Positions 1 to 8,787 of a DNA stretch of 33,591 bases are shown here, in pieces. The position numbers were made by a program, and so were the translations under genes. The notes below the pieces were generated by a model that worked only from the letters and a program-made list of their open reading frames with translations, was not told where the DNA came from and did no database searches. This stretch comes from Elusimicrobiota bacterium (GTDB taxonomy: Bacteria > Elusimicrobiota > Elusimicrobia > UBA1565 > JACRDR01), in the NCBI GenBank assembly GCA_016207565.1, contig JACQPK010000154.1:1-33591 (forward strand), in the 5' to 3' direction. How positions within the stretch are numbered: the stretch's first letter is position 1; each line of letters starts with the position of its first letter.

Positions 1-391
1 TCTCCGGCGTCGCCGCCCCGGCGGCCGCCGGCGGCGCCGGCGCGCCGGGCTGTGCCGCCGGGGCCGGCGGGTCCGCGGGGGGGGTCCCCGGCGCGGGGGC
101 CGCGGGAGGTTGCGGAGCCGCCTGCGCGGCCGGCGGCTGGGCCGGCGCGGCGGCCGAGCCCTGCGGCACCGCCGCCGGCGGCTGGCCCGAGGCCGTCGCG
201 GTCGAGCCCGCCAAGGGGTTGGGCATCTGCGAGGCCATCTTCGTGTCGTTGAAGACCGGCCCTTGGACGGGCTTGCGCCCGAACTCCACCGGCTTGTTGT
301 TGAGCAGCTTCCACCAGTTCCAGAACATGAACGCCGGCACCGCCAGCGCGACCGCCAAGATCAGCCAGCCGAGAACGCCCTTGCCGCTCAT
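1..391 (-). CDS. PilP-like type IV pilus assembly protein, N-terminal part (runs off the left edge)
   Basis: Minus-strand frame from ATG (cat at 389-391): MSGKGVLGWLILAVALAVPAFMFWNWWKLLNNKPVEF..., one N-terminal TM then a Pro/Ala-rich linker. Start overlaps the stop of the PilO-like gene (ATGA). Assigned by position and architecture. Confidence 0.55.
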   Translation of the reverse strand, partial: MSGKGVLGWLILAVALAVPAFMFWNWWKLLNNKPVEFGRKPVQGPVFNDTKMASQMPNPLAGSTATASGQPPAAVPQGSAAAPAQPPAAQAAPQPPAAPAPGTPPADPPAPAAQPGAPAPPAAAGAATPE

Positions 392-969
392 TGGCGGCCT
401 CCTTTCGGCACCAAGGTCGAGACGACCGCCTGGACGTCGTTGACGCCGATCTCTTTGCCCTTATTGGCGGAGAGGCTCACGACGTGAAGGAGCTTGCTCG
501 AGCCCTCGACCCGGGCGATCCAGGAGCCGAGCTCGGCGTACTTCGCGCTGAAGCTCAACGTGATCGACAGGTAGTTGAACTCCTTGCCGCTGCGGACCGC
601 CACCGGCGAGATGCTCAACGCGACGAGCCCTTCGGCCTTCATGCTGTCGCGCACCGTGTCGAAGAACCAGACCTCCGGTTTGACCACCGGAGGGAGGCGC
701 GTCGCGTAGATGCGCAGGTTCTGGTCCAGTTCCTTATACGTGTCGGCGTACTGGGCCGTCGCCCGCGCCGCGTCGAGCTGGCCGCGGATGGCGCCGATCT
801 TCTCTTGAGCCGAGCGGAAGACGAACTTATTGGACACGACGACCATGGCCACGCCGATCCCCAGGGCCTTCGCGTAGTGCTTGATCCCCCGCGCGCGGAT
901 CGAGCCGATCACGAACGTGATCTCCTCGAGTATCGCGACGACGGGGCCCGGCGCTTTGGGGTTAGCCAC
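388..969 (-). CDS. pilO: PilO-like type IV pilus inner-membrane assembly protein
   Basis: 193 aa, N-terminal TM plus coiled-coil plus small periplasmic domain; directly downstream of the PilM/PilN-like gene (overlap 962-969). Confidence 0.65.
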   Translation of the reverse strand: MANPKAPGPVVAILEEITFVIGSIRARGIKHYAKALGIGVAMVVVSNKFVFRSAQEKIGAIRGQLDAARATAQYADTYKELDQNLRIYATRLPPVVKPEVWFFDTVRDSMKAEGLVALSISPVAVRSGKEFNYLSITLSFSAKYAELGSWIARVEGSSKLLHVVSLSANKGKEIGVNDVQAVVSTLVPKGGRQ

Positions 970-2575
970 CGCCCCTCCCTTGGCAGGTGATGGTGAATCC
1001 GGTTCGCGTCGCCTCCGAGCCGGGACTGCCGCCGCCCGCGGCGGAGACGGAGATCTGGATCGACGGGAACGCCTTCTGAAGCTTCTCGTCGCGCTGCAAC
1101 TGCTCCTTGAAGCGGATCGCCGTGTCCTGCTCGGCCGCCTGGCTCGCCCCGCTGACGTTGCCGGTGAGCGTCAGGGTGCGGGGCGCCCCGCCCGCCGACG
1201 GCATCACCGCGGCCTCCAGCGAGTGCGAGTACGTGAAGCCGCTGAGCCAGGTCTGCTCGGGGATGTTCTCGGCCAGGCGTTCCAGGATGTTCGTCGCCTT
1301 CAGGCCCGACGCGGTGATCGAGGACAAAGACTGCGAGCGCTGCCTCATGTCGTTGACCATCGCCTCGATCTGCACCGAGGTCTTGCCCTGGAACGCGGGG
1401 ACCGCGAGCCCGCGGCTGCGGAGGCGGCTCAGCTCGCTGGCGTTCATGATCGCCTGCGCGTGCAGGTAGATGCCGAAGCCCAGAAAGACGGCGCCGATCA
1501 GGCCGCCGCCGACGAAGATCGACGTGGCCGTCCGGCGGTCGTTGTCGTCGATGCGCCCGGCGGCGCTCAGGTCGACCGAGAGCCGGCTTTCCTGGAGACA
1601 CCGAAGCCCCGCGCCGATCGACGCATAGGCGCCCCATTCGCCTCCCTTGATCCCGAGGAGCTTGGGGGTGTCCTGAAAGTCGACCTTCAGCTGGAACTCT
1701 TGGCCGAGCTGCTCCTGCCACGCGGCGCGTTCGGCGGTCTCGCCGCTGATCCGGACCTTGGCGGGCCGGGCCGCGCCGAGCTGCTTCTTCGCGAAGTCCA
1801 GGCAGCCGGTCAGGTCCAGCTTCCGCCGGTCCGCGACCTTCGCGTCCTGGCCCATCAGGAGCTCGCGGACGAAGATGGGGAGGCCGCGCTCGTTGAGGAC
1901 CACGTGCACGTCGCCCTGGTCGAAGTGCACGTGCGCGTAGGGGTTGGAGCCGGGGGGCTCGAGCGCGTCCCACATCCGCGTCACGGAGAGCGGAGAGATT
2001 TCGACGCCCGCGAGCTTCACGCCGAGCTTTGCCAGGAGCAGCCGCACGTACTCCAGGTTCTTGCCCTGCGTAACGCCGAACACGACTCCCTGGCGGGGCC
2101 GCCGGTCCGGACCGGGCTGCATCGCCTCGATCTGGAAGTCCGTCACGAGGTCCTCGAACTGCACGGGGATATACTTCTTGGCCTCGGCCGGGACCGCCAT
2201 CCGCCAGAACTTCTGCTCGATCGCGGGCATCACGAAATAACGCAGGATGCCGAAGGTGTGCGAGAGCGTCACGACGGCGTACTCCGACCGCCATTTCCCG
2301 GCGGCCGCCATCGCCTGCTTGAGGAGCCCCGCGAGGCGGTCGGTGTCCGCCAGGATGTCGGTGTTCAGCGCTCCCCCGACCTTGGTCCCCTGCTTGTCGT
2401 CCTTCGGAGGCGGGATCGGCACCTTGACCAGATGCTCGACCTTAGGCTTGCCGCCGCTCAGCCGGACCTCCGACACGTACGCGGTAGTGCCGCTGAGATA
2501 GATCCCGATGCAGTAGCTCATCTCCGGGATCGCGCGTCCGAACGCCAGCTGCAAGAGCTTGTCGTTGAGGCCCAT
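962..2575 (-). CDS. Fused PilM-like (actin-like ATPase) + PilN-like protein, GspL-like architecture
   Basis: 537 aa: cytoplasmic actin-like N-terminal half (YCIGIYLSGTTAYVSEVRLSGG..., ISPLSVTRMWDAL, IGAGLRCL), central TM (TSIFVGGGLIGAVFLGFGIYL), PilN-like C-terminal half (LERLAENIPEQTWLSGFTYS). Confidence 0.7.
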   Translation of the reverse strand: MGLNDKLLQLAFGRAIPEMSYCIGIYLSGTTAYVSEVRLSGGKPKVEHLVKVPIPPPKDDKQGTKVGGALNTDILADTDRLAGLLKQAMAAAGKWRSEYAVVTLSHTFGILRYFVMPAIEQKFWRMAVPAEAKKYIPVQFEDLVTDFQIEAMQPGPDRRPRQGVVFGVTQGKNLEYVRLLLAKLGVKLAGVEISPLSVTRMWDALEPPGSNPYAHVHFDQGDVHVVLNERGLPIFVRELLMGQDAKVADRRKLDLTGCLDFAKKQLGAARPAKVRISGETAERAAWQEQLGQEFQLKVDFQDTPKLLGIKGGEWGAYASIGAGLRCLQESRLSVDLSAAGRIDDNDRRTATSIFVGGGLIGAVFLGFGIYLHAQAIMNASELSRLRSRGLAVPAFQGKTSVQIEAMVNDMRQRSQSLSSITASGLKATNILERLAENIPEQTWLSGFTYSHSLEAAVMPSAGGAPRTLTLTGNVSGASQAAEQDTAIRFKEQLQRDEKLQKAFPSIQISVSAAGGGSPGSEATRTGFTITCQGRGGG

Positions 2576-2576
2576 G

Positions 2577-4637
2577 CTATTCCTTGGCCGTCACCGAGTA
2601 GATCTGCACCTCGTGCAGCTCCTCGGGGACGACCTTCTTCTCCTGTTGGATCCGTTTCGAGTCCACTCCGTACTGCGTCATCAAGAGCTTGGTGACGATG
2701 TTTGCGCGCTTTTCCGCCACGCCCATCGCGTCGGGCTCGCCCTCGGAGGCGATGCCGACGACCGTTACGTTCGCGAGCGGATAGAGCTGGAGCACCTCGA
2801 CGATCTGTCCGATCGCCTTGTCGCCTTCGGGCGACATCTGGAGCGTGCCCTTCACGAACGGCACCCGCTGGGTGGCCGTGTTCGTGTTCGGCCTCTGGGC
2901 GGGAGGCTGCTGCGCGGGGGGCTCCTGGCCGGGAGGCTGCTGCGCCGGGGGCTGTGGCTCCTGCGTTCCCGGCGGAGCCGCGTTCGTATTGCCCCCCCCG
3001 CCTACGCCGCCGAGGCTCGGCGGCTGCTGCTCGGGCGCGTCCGGCGGAGCCTCGGCGTACTCGAGCGGATCCTTCGGCTTCTTCTTCCTCCGCTTGTCCT
3101 TGCACTTCTTGCCTCGGCAAGGCACCTCGCCCTTCCTCTTGATCTGGATTAACGGCACCGGCGCCGCGGGCCCCGCCTTCGCCGTCCTGATCTCGGCGGG
3201 CGGCGGCGAGACCGGGGCCACGGGGGCGGCCGCGACCGGGGCGGCGGGAGCGATCCCGTCGAGCTGGATCCAGCGATGGAGCGTCCGCGTCCGGTTTCGC
3301 GCGTCGGTCGCCGTCAGGACCACCTCGTAGCGCCCGGGCACGAGCTCCGGTCCGAAATAGTTCCGGCGGCCGTTCCAGTAGATCTGGTGGAACACGGGCG
3401 ACGCGCCCACGACCTCTTGGAGCGGGACGAGGTCCGAGCCCGGCCCTCGGGAGGGCTGCCGGAGCTGGAACTTCCAGGTGATGAGCCCCGCGGGCGGCTC
3501 GACGACCGAGAACTCGATGATCGAGCCCTCGCCGCGATCGGCGCGGAACTTCTCGGGCCATACGCCCAGCGAGACCGGGGGCCCGCCGTCGTCGCCGAGA
3601 GTGCTGTCGACCGTCAAGGACAACGGCTGGTTGTAGACGAAGATGATCACGATGCCGCGGAAGTCGAGCATCCCTCGGGGCATCTCGATCTGGGAGTTGA
3701 GGAGGTTGACCCGTACGCGCGGAGGGGCGACTCCCGTGGCGTAGAGGTGGGCGCTGATGCCCATCGTCCGCCGCATGTCGAGGATCTTCGCGTCGCCGAC
3801 CACCGTCCCCTCCGGGAGGATCGCGACCTGTGTGGCGCCGAGGCAGTAGACCAGGCCCGTGAGGCTCTGGAGCAGCTTCGACGCGCCCTTCCGGAACACG
3901 ATGCCGCTCTCGAAGAGCACGTCCGCCGGGATCCCCAGCGCCCGGGGATGCTGGCGGTCGGCCATGAGGACGCGGATCTCCGGATAGGACTCGATGTCGG
4001 AGAGATATCCCCGCGCGAGCGCCCGGATCTTCGCGTCGATCTCCTTTTTCATCACCGCCTTGTTCGCGCGCGGCGGGTCCGCGTCGGTGCGCGAAGGCAT
4101 GCGCTCGGGCCGGTCGTAGTAAGGCTGCGTGTCGACCTCGAGCGGCGGCTGGCGGCGCGGCGTCGGCACGCTGTCGCGCGGGATCGGGAGAGGCTCCACC
4201 GTGGTCGCGCCCCTCGGCGCCGCCGCGGCCGGCGGCTTGGACGTGATCGCCGAGCCGAGGAACATGCGCTGCGTGATCAGGTTGATGTACTCGTTGGCCA
4301 TGTTGCGCTCGGACGGGTCTCCGGAGGTCAGGACCTCCATGAAGCCGTCCATCGCGTCGCCGTCGCGGCCCGCGTCGTAGTCCCGGATCGCGAGCTGCAT
4401 CGTGCGGCTCAAGCCTGAGGTCCCGCGTTCCTCGAGCCACTGGGCGGCGAGGCGGGCGGGCGCGCCGGACGCCGCCGACACGGCGGCGGCGACGAGTCCG
4501 CAGGCGACGATGCGCGGCCATCGCCGCCTGGCCCAATGCGACGCTGGGTCCGGGCTTTTTTGCACGTTTTCGGCGGAAAATCCCGCCGTTCTCCTCATGC
4601 CAAGCTTAACCCCGGATCGTTTCCCGGCTATTTCCAT
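2577..4637 (-). CDS. OmpA C-terminal-domain envelope protein in the pilus operon (true start may be downstream of the ORF start)
   Basis: N-terminal hydrophobic segment, central beta-rich region, Pro/Gln-rich linker, C-terminal OmpA-like segment (ANVTVVGIASEGEPDAMGVAEKRANIVTKLLMTQYGVDSKRI). Confidence 0.7.
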   Translation of the reverse strand: MEIAGKRSGVKLGMRRTAGFSAENVQKSPDPASHWARRRWPRIVACGLVAAAVSAASGAPARLAAQWLEERGTSGLSRTMQLAIRDYDAGRDGDAMDGFMEVLTSGDPSERNMANEYINLITQRMFLGSAITSKPPAAAAPRGATTVEPLPIPRDSVPTPRRQPPLEVDTQPYYDRPERMPSRTDADPPRANKAVMKKEIDAKIRALARGYLSDIESYPEIRVLMADRQHPRALGIPADVLFESGIVFRKGASKLLQSLTGLVYCLGATQVAILPEGTVVGDAKILDMRRTMGISAHLYATGVAPPRVRVNLLNSQIEMPRGMLDFRGIVIIFVYNQPLSLTVDSTLGDDGGPPVSLGVWPEKFRADRGEGSIIEFSVVEPPAGLITWKFQLRQPSRGPGSDLVPLQEVVGASPVFHQIYWNGRRNYFGPELVPGRYEVVLTATDARNRTRTLHRWIQLDGIAPAAPVAAAPVAPVSPPPAEIRTAKAGPAAPVPLIQIKRKGEVPCRGKKCKDKRRKKKPKDPLEYAEAPPDAPEQQPPSLGGVGGGGNTNAAPPGTQEPQPPAQQPPGQEPPAQQPPAQRPNTNTATQRVPFVKGTLQMSPEGDKAIGQIVEVLQLYPLANVTVVGIASEGEPDAMGVAEKRANIVTKLLMTQYGVDSKRIQQEKKVVPEELHEVQIYSVTAKE
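2890..2970 (-). repeat. Short in-frame imperfect repeats encoding the PPxQQPP-rich linker
   Basis: Recurring gggaggctgctgcgc-ggggg-ctc units encode PQPPAQQPPGQEPPAQQPPAQRP. Confidence 0.6.
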
Positions 4638-4677
4638 TCTGTTACGGCGATATTAACGACCGGGCCGGCGCATCCCC

Positions 4678-4720
4678 ACAAAAGAGAGGCGGCGGGCCGC
4701 GCCGAACGCGTCCCGCCGCC
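4678..4720 (-). terminator. Rho-independent terminator downstream of the pilin gene
   Basis: GGCGGCGGG (4688-4696) pairs with CCCGCCGCC (4712-4720), inner CGCG/CGCG pairing; minus-strand exit is TCTCTTTTG. Confidence 0.65.
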
Positions 4721-4744
4721 ACTCCCGAGGCTGTTCGCCGGCGC

Positions 4745-5221
4745 CTATTCGAAGTCCGACGTACAGTTCGGACAGCTCGGATACGTGATCTGGTCGTCGC
4801 ACCGATTGTATTTGACGTCGTAGCCGGCGCCGCTGACCTTGTAGCGTGCCGCCACGGTGCCGATACGCTTCACGACCACGTTGTAGCCGGGCGCGTCCCC
4901 GGTGCACGTTTCGATGCCGAGCGAGTTCAGGTTGTAGGCCTTCATGCCGCACGAGGCCGGCGTCGTCGTGCAGTTGTCGAAGGTGATGTCCAGCGCGCTC
5001 ATCGTCGTCGTGTAGTCGCCGACGCGCGCGAGGTAGCGCTCCTGAGCGGACCGGATGACGCTGATCATGTTCTTGGCCTCGGACATGCGGGCGCGCTCGA
5101 CGACCTTGAAGTACTGCGGGATCGCCATGGCCGCGAGGATGCCGATGATGAGCACGACGACCAGAAGCTCGATGAGCGTAAAGCCCTTCGGGGCCTGGCT
5201 GCGGCTTGATCTCTTCTTCAT
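4745..5221 (-). CDS. Type IV pilin / type II pseudopilin, class III N-methylation signal
   Basis: PKGFTLIELLVVVLIIGILAAMAIPQYFKVVERARMSEAKN; short basic leader, G/F cleavage site, E5; SD CCTCC (rc) at 5228-5232. Confidence 0.93.
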   Translation of the reverse strand: MKKRSSRSQAPKGFTLIELLVVVLIIGILAAMAIPQYFKVVERARMSEAKNMISVIRSAQERYLARVGDYTTTMSALDITFDNCTTTPASCGMKAYNLNSLGIETCTGDAPGYNVVVKRIGTVAARYKVSGAGYDVKYNRCDDQITYPSCPNCTSDFE

Positions 5222-5236
5222 GTACGACCTCCGTGT

Positions 5237-5242
5237 ATTATA
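5237..5242 (-). promoter_or_regulatory. -10 element (TATAAT) upstream of the pilin gene
   Basis: Minus strand AAATATAATACACGGAGGTCGTACATG. Confidence 0.5.
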
Positions 5243-5273
5243 TTTACTCGCCCCGGGACGAAAAGTTACGTCG

Positions 5274-6494
5274 TCATTTCGAGCCGATCTGCGACAGCTG
5301 GAAGATCGGCATGAAGATAGACAGCACGATGACCGCGACGATGCCGCCGATGAAGACGACCATGATGGGGTCGATCATGGACGTGAACCGGCGGATGAAT
5401 TGGTCGATCTGCTCCCGGTAGAAGTTCGAGAGCGTGGACAAGATCTCCGGCAGCTTGCCGGACTCCTCGCCCATCCACATCATCTCCGTCACGAGCGGCG
5501 GGAAGACGCCGGACTTCTTGAACGCGACCGAGATCGATTTGCCCGACGCGACGTCCGTCTTGACCGCCCGGAGGGCGCGCTGGAACTGGAGGTTGTCCGC
5601 GAACACGCCCTCGAGGACCGTGATCGCGTTCAGGATGCTCACGCCGCTCTCGATGAGCGTCGACAGCGTGGTGAGCAGGCGCTCCACCAGGATGTTCTTG
5701 TAGAAGCTGCCGACGAACGGCGTCGAGAAGAGGACTTCGCCCTTCGTCCACTGGCCTGCCTCGGTCTGGAGGTAGCCCTTCCCGAGGAAGATCGCCGCCA
5801 TGAGTCCGATCGTGATCGTGACGAAGTGGTGGACGACGAGGTTCGAGACGCCGATCACCGCGGCCGTCAGCGGCGGAAGCTTCAGCTGGAAGCTCTTGAA
5901 GATCTCGGCGAAGGTCGGGACGATCTTGATGATGAAGAACGCGAGCACGCCCATCGAGATCAAGCCCAGCACCGCAGGATAGGCCATCGCCGTGATGACC
6001 TTGCCCTTGAGGCTCTCCTGGGACTCGATGTAGCTCGAGATCTGCTTTAGCGCCTTGGGGAGCTGGCCGCCCATCTCGCCGGCCTGCACCAGTGAGATCC
6101 ACAGCGAGTCGAAGACGCTCGGATGGCGCTCGAGCGCCTTGTAGAGGGCCGAGCCGCTCGCCACGTCCTTGGTGACCTGGCTCACGGCCATCCGCAGCGT
6201 CTTGTTCTCCGCGTGCTCGCCCAAGAGCGACAGCGTCCTCACGAGCGGCACGCCGCCGTTGAGCAGGGTCGCCAGCTGCTCGGCGAAGAACGCCAGATCC
6301 CGGCCCCCGACGCTGCCGCCGCCGAACGAGATCGCGGCCGCGCCCCCCGAGGAGGCCTTCTCCGCCTGCAACGACAGGATGAAGAAGCCCTTGGACTGAA
6401 GGCTGCTGATCGCGCTGTTCTCGTCCGGCGCGTCCAGCATGCCCGTGCTGGTCTCGCCGCGCGAGTCTTGGACCGTGTAGGTGAATTTTCCCAC
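5274..6494 (-). CDS. pilC: PilC / GspF-family inner-membrane platform protein
   Basis: 406 aa: MGKFTYTVQDSRGETSTGMLDAPDENSAISSLQSKGF..., LAFFAEQLATLLNGGVPLVRTL, GEESGKLPEIL, two T2SSF-like repeats. Confidence 0.92.
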   Translation of the reverse strand: MGKFTYTVQDSRGETSTGMLDAPDENSAISSLQSKGFFILSLQAEKASSGGAAAISFGGGSVGGRDLAFFAEQLATLLNGGVPLVRTLSLLGEHAENKTLRMAVSQVTKDVASGSALYKALERHPSVFDSLWISLVQAGEMGGQLPKALKQISSYIESQESLKGKVITAMAYPAVLGLISMGVLAFFIIKIVPTFAEIFKSFQLKLPPLTAAVIGVSNLVVHHFVTITIGLMAAIFLGKGYLQTEAGQWTKGEVLFSTPFVGSFYKNILVERLLTTLSTLIESGVSILNAITVLEGVFADNLQFQRALRAVKTDVASGKSISVAFKKSGVFPPLVTEMMWMGEESGKLPEILSTLSNFYREQIDQFIRRFTSMIDPIMVVFIGGIVAVIVLSIFMPIFQLSQIGSK

Positions 6495-6502
6495 CCGGTC
6501 CC

Positions 6503-6531
6503 AGTTTATCAGGCGTCCGGGTGGGTGTCAA
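6503..6531 (-). promoter_or_regulatory. Sigma70-like promoter TTGACA-N17-TAAACT for pilC
   Basis: TGTCAA at 6526-6531 and AGTTTA at 6503-6508 on plus; 17-nt spacer; the GTG start (6494) is 8 nt from the -10. Confidence 0.7.
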
Positions 6532-6538
6532 GACTGGG

Positions 6539-8500
6539 TCACCTGGACTTTTCCGCGCTTGCGGAAGGCAAATTCGGTGCCGCGGGAGCCCCGAGGCGGC
6601 GGTGCCGCTCGGCCTCGTCCTTGAGGCCCAGCCGGTCGTAGGCCCTCGCCAACCGCAGGTGCAGCGTGGACGAACGCCCCCCTCTGGCAAGCGCCCGGGC
6701 GTACGCGTCGGCCGCGCCCCGATGTTCGTTCTCCGCCTCGAGCGCGTCCGCCAGGAGCATGTAGCCGACCGGAGCCTCCGGATAATCCTGGATCAGCCGC
6801 CGCGCGTCACGCTCGGCCTCCCGGCCGCGCCCCTTGCCGAGGCAGGCCTGCGCCGCCGCCAACCTAGGCGCATAGGCCCCCGGGGCCGCGTCGAGCATCC
6901 GGACGATGTAGCGGGGCCGGCAGTCGCTCCAGCCCTTGGGATCCTTCGCCGCGAGCGCCGTGCCCGCGGCGAAGTCGAACGGGTCCACGGGAAGGCGCCA
7001 GTCGGCGGCGAGCGCGGGCTTGCGCGAAGCGCTCGCGAACAGGACGGAGATGCCGTCCGAGAATACCGGCACGAAGTCCGGGAACTTGGCGATCACCGTC
7101 CGAAACGCCTCCTTGCCGGCCGGAGCCTCGATGAAGTCCGGCCGGTAGGTGTCGATCCACCACCCCAGCGTCTGGGGGTCCGAATAGGCCTGGAGCGCGA
7201 GGAAGATATCGTCCTCCTCGAACAGGAACGGCATCTGCATATCCGCCGTGATGCGATAGCGCGGCAGGAGCATCCACTCCCAGTATCCGCCGTTGTCGGG
7301 ATGGCTCAGGAGCTTCCCGCCCCCTCCTTCCCGCCGGAGGAACTCGGCGGTGCCGGCCGGCAGGCCCGCGATCGAGAACGGATACGCGGGACGGTTCAGC
7401 AGCCGGGCCCCGATCGGCAACATCACGGCGATCGCGGCGGCGGCGGCGACGACCCGGCCGACGGCGGCCGACGCCGCGCGCGGCGCCTCGAACGGCGGGT
7501 TGTCCCGCAACAGCGGCAGAGAGAACAGCACGAACTCGACGAAGAAGCGGTGGCCTTGCCACAGCAGGCCGAGGCCCCCGGCGAAGAGCAGCACGTGCGC
7601 CGCTCGAGCGCGCCGGCGGCCCAGACCCTGGGCCCGGCGGGCCAGAGCGCCGAGGGCCCCCAGCGCCGCGAGCGCGAGCAGCACCCGCTGCGCGGAAGAC
7701 GGCGTCAGCGTCCCCTTCACCACCTCGAGCGAGAAGAGCCCCGCGAGATCCAGGCGCCCGAGCTCTTGGATCGTCGCCCGCGCGCGTTCGCTCAGCCCGA
7801 ACGGGACCGGCAGCAGGTCCGCCCCCAGCGGGGTCACAAACACCGCCGCCATCGCCACGGCCGTCGCGCCGAACGCACGGTCCGTGAACTCCGGCGGCGC
7901 CCGCCGCGCCAGCCGTTCCGCCACGAAGGAACCGCACAGCCACAAGAGCACCGGGTAGCTGATCCCGTGGAGATTCCCCCACAGCGCCGCCGCGACCGGC
8001 AGCGCCACCGCCCAGCCCGGCCGCAGGTCGAGGACCGACAGCGCGATCGCGATCCCCAGGTACTCCGCGAGGTGCGGCCGCAGCGTGTCCAGCCGCGGGA
8101 TCAGCGCCGTGAACGCCAGCACCGTCAGCGCCGCCGTCCACGCCCGCGGGCGCCGCCCTCCGCACGCCAGCACCGCGACCCCTGCCGCGATCGTTCCCGC
8201 CCATGCCGCCCGCAAGAGCACGAGCCCGAGATACCCGCCCCAGCTCCAGCACGCGTAGACGAGCTTCTGGAACAGCCAGTAGTAGTCGGCGAACGGCCGC
8301 GGCGGCTGCAGGAACGACAGGTACGAGCTATCGACGGGGAGCCGGCCCGTCTCCGCCATCAGCCGGCCGGCCGCGAGGTGGTACCACAGATCCGTGTCCG
8401 TCTTCTGGATCGGCCACAACGCGAACGCGACCGGTACCAATAAAACGAACGTCGCGACCAGCAGCGTGGGGAAGTCAGCGTCCCGCCAGCGGTTTGGCAC
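6539..8500 (-). CDS. Polytopic GT-C-like membrane glycosyltransferase with C-terminal TPRs
   Basis: KTDTDLWYHLAAGRLMAETGRLPV early acidic motif, many TM segments, TPR tail (APVGYMLLADALEAENEHRGAADAYARALARGG). GTG start at 8500 chosen over the upstream ORF start because a -10 lies at 8508-8513. Confidence 0.7.
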   Translation of the reverse strand: MPNRWRDADFPTLLVATFVLLVPVAFALWPIQKTDTDLWYHLAAGRLMAETGRLPVDSSYLSFLQPPRPFADYYWLFQKLVYACWSWGGYLGLVLLRAAWAGTIAAGVAVLACGGRRPRAWTAALTVLAFTALIPRLDTLRPHLAEYLGIAIALSVLDLRPGWAVALPVAAALWGNLHGISYPVLLWLCGSFVAERLARRAPPEFTDRAFGATAVAMAAVFVTPLGADLLPVPFGLSERARATIQELGRLDLAGLFSLEVVKGTLTPSSAQRVLLALAALGALGALARRAQGLGRRRARAAHVLLFAGGLGLLWQGHRFFVEFVLFSLPLLRDNPPFEAPRAASAAVGRVVAAAAAIAVMLPIGARLLNRPAYPFSIAGLPAGTAEFLRREGGGGKLLSHPDNGGYWEWMLLPRYRITADMQMPFLFEEDDIFLALQAYSDPQTLGWWIDTYRPDFIEAPAGKEAFRTVIAKFPDFVPVFSDGISVLFASASRKPALAADWRLPVDPFDFAAGTALAAKDPKGWSDCRPRYIVRMLDAAPGAYAPRLAAAQACLGKGRGREAERDARRLIQDYPEAPVGYMLLADALEAENEHRGAADAYARALARGGRSSTLHLRLARAYDRLGLKDEAERHRRLGAPAAPNLPSASAEKSR

Positions 8501-8539
8501 CGGGCGGATTCTAGCAGATAGCGCGTGGGCGGTTGTGGC

Positions 8540-8656
8540 GGCCGGAGTGGGGTGTGGTTCTCCGGGCACGCCGGCCGCGTTGGCGGCCGGCTCTGTCCTC
8601 GGGCCGCGGCCGCGCGGCCCTGCGGAGGTCCCGGAGAACCACACCCCGCTCCGGCC
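8540..8656. repeat. Branched structured element, copy 1
   Basis: Outer arms 8540-8566 / 8630-8656 (27 bp, one G.T); hairpin A GCCGGCCGC-GTTG-GCGGCCGGC (8570-8591); hairpin B GGGCCGCG-GCCG-CGCGGCCC (8601-8620); linkers TCTGTCCTC and TGCGGAGGT. Confidence 0.88.
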
Positions 8657-8787
8657 TCGCGTTTGCCCTTAGATGTCGAACGAAGGAAAGACGTGTCGAA
8701 GACGTCGTCTACGCCCTTTATGAAAGGGGCCGACCACGTTCTCGATGAACGCGCTTCCTTTCGAAGCGACTAAGCTAGGAACGCAGA
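8657..8787. repeat. Imperfectly palindromic middle joining the two branched elements
   Basis: Centre CCCTTT-ATG-AAAGGG (8714-8728); flanking pairings ACGT/ACGT, TCGA/TCGA, CGAAGGAAAG/CTTCCTTTCG, CTTAG/CTAAG, CGTT/AACG at symmetric positions. Confidence 0.7.

Noticed and set aside
881-2695. Long plus-strand ORF (604 aa) antisense to the PilMN gene
   Set aside because: Arg/Asp/His/Leu-rich composition typical of GC-driven antisense frames; the minus strand has recognisable domains and operon overlaps.
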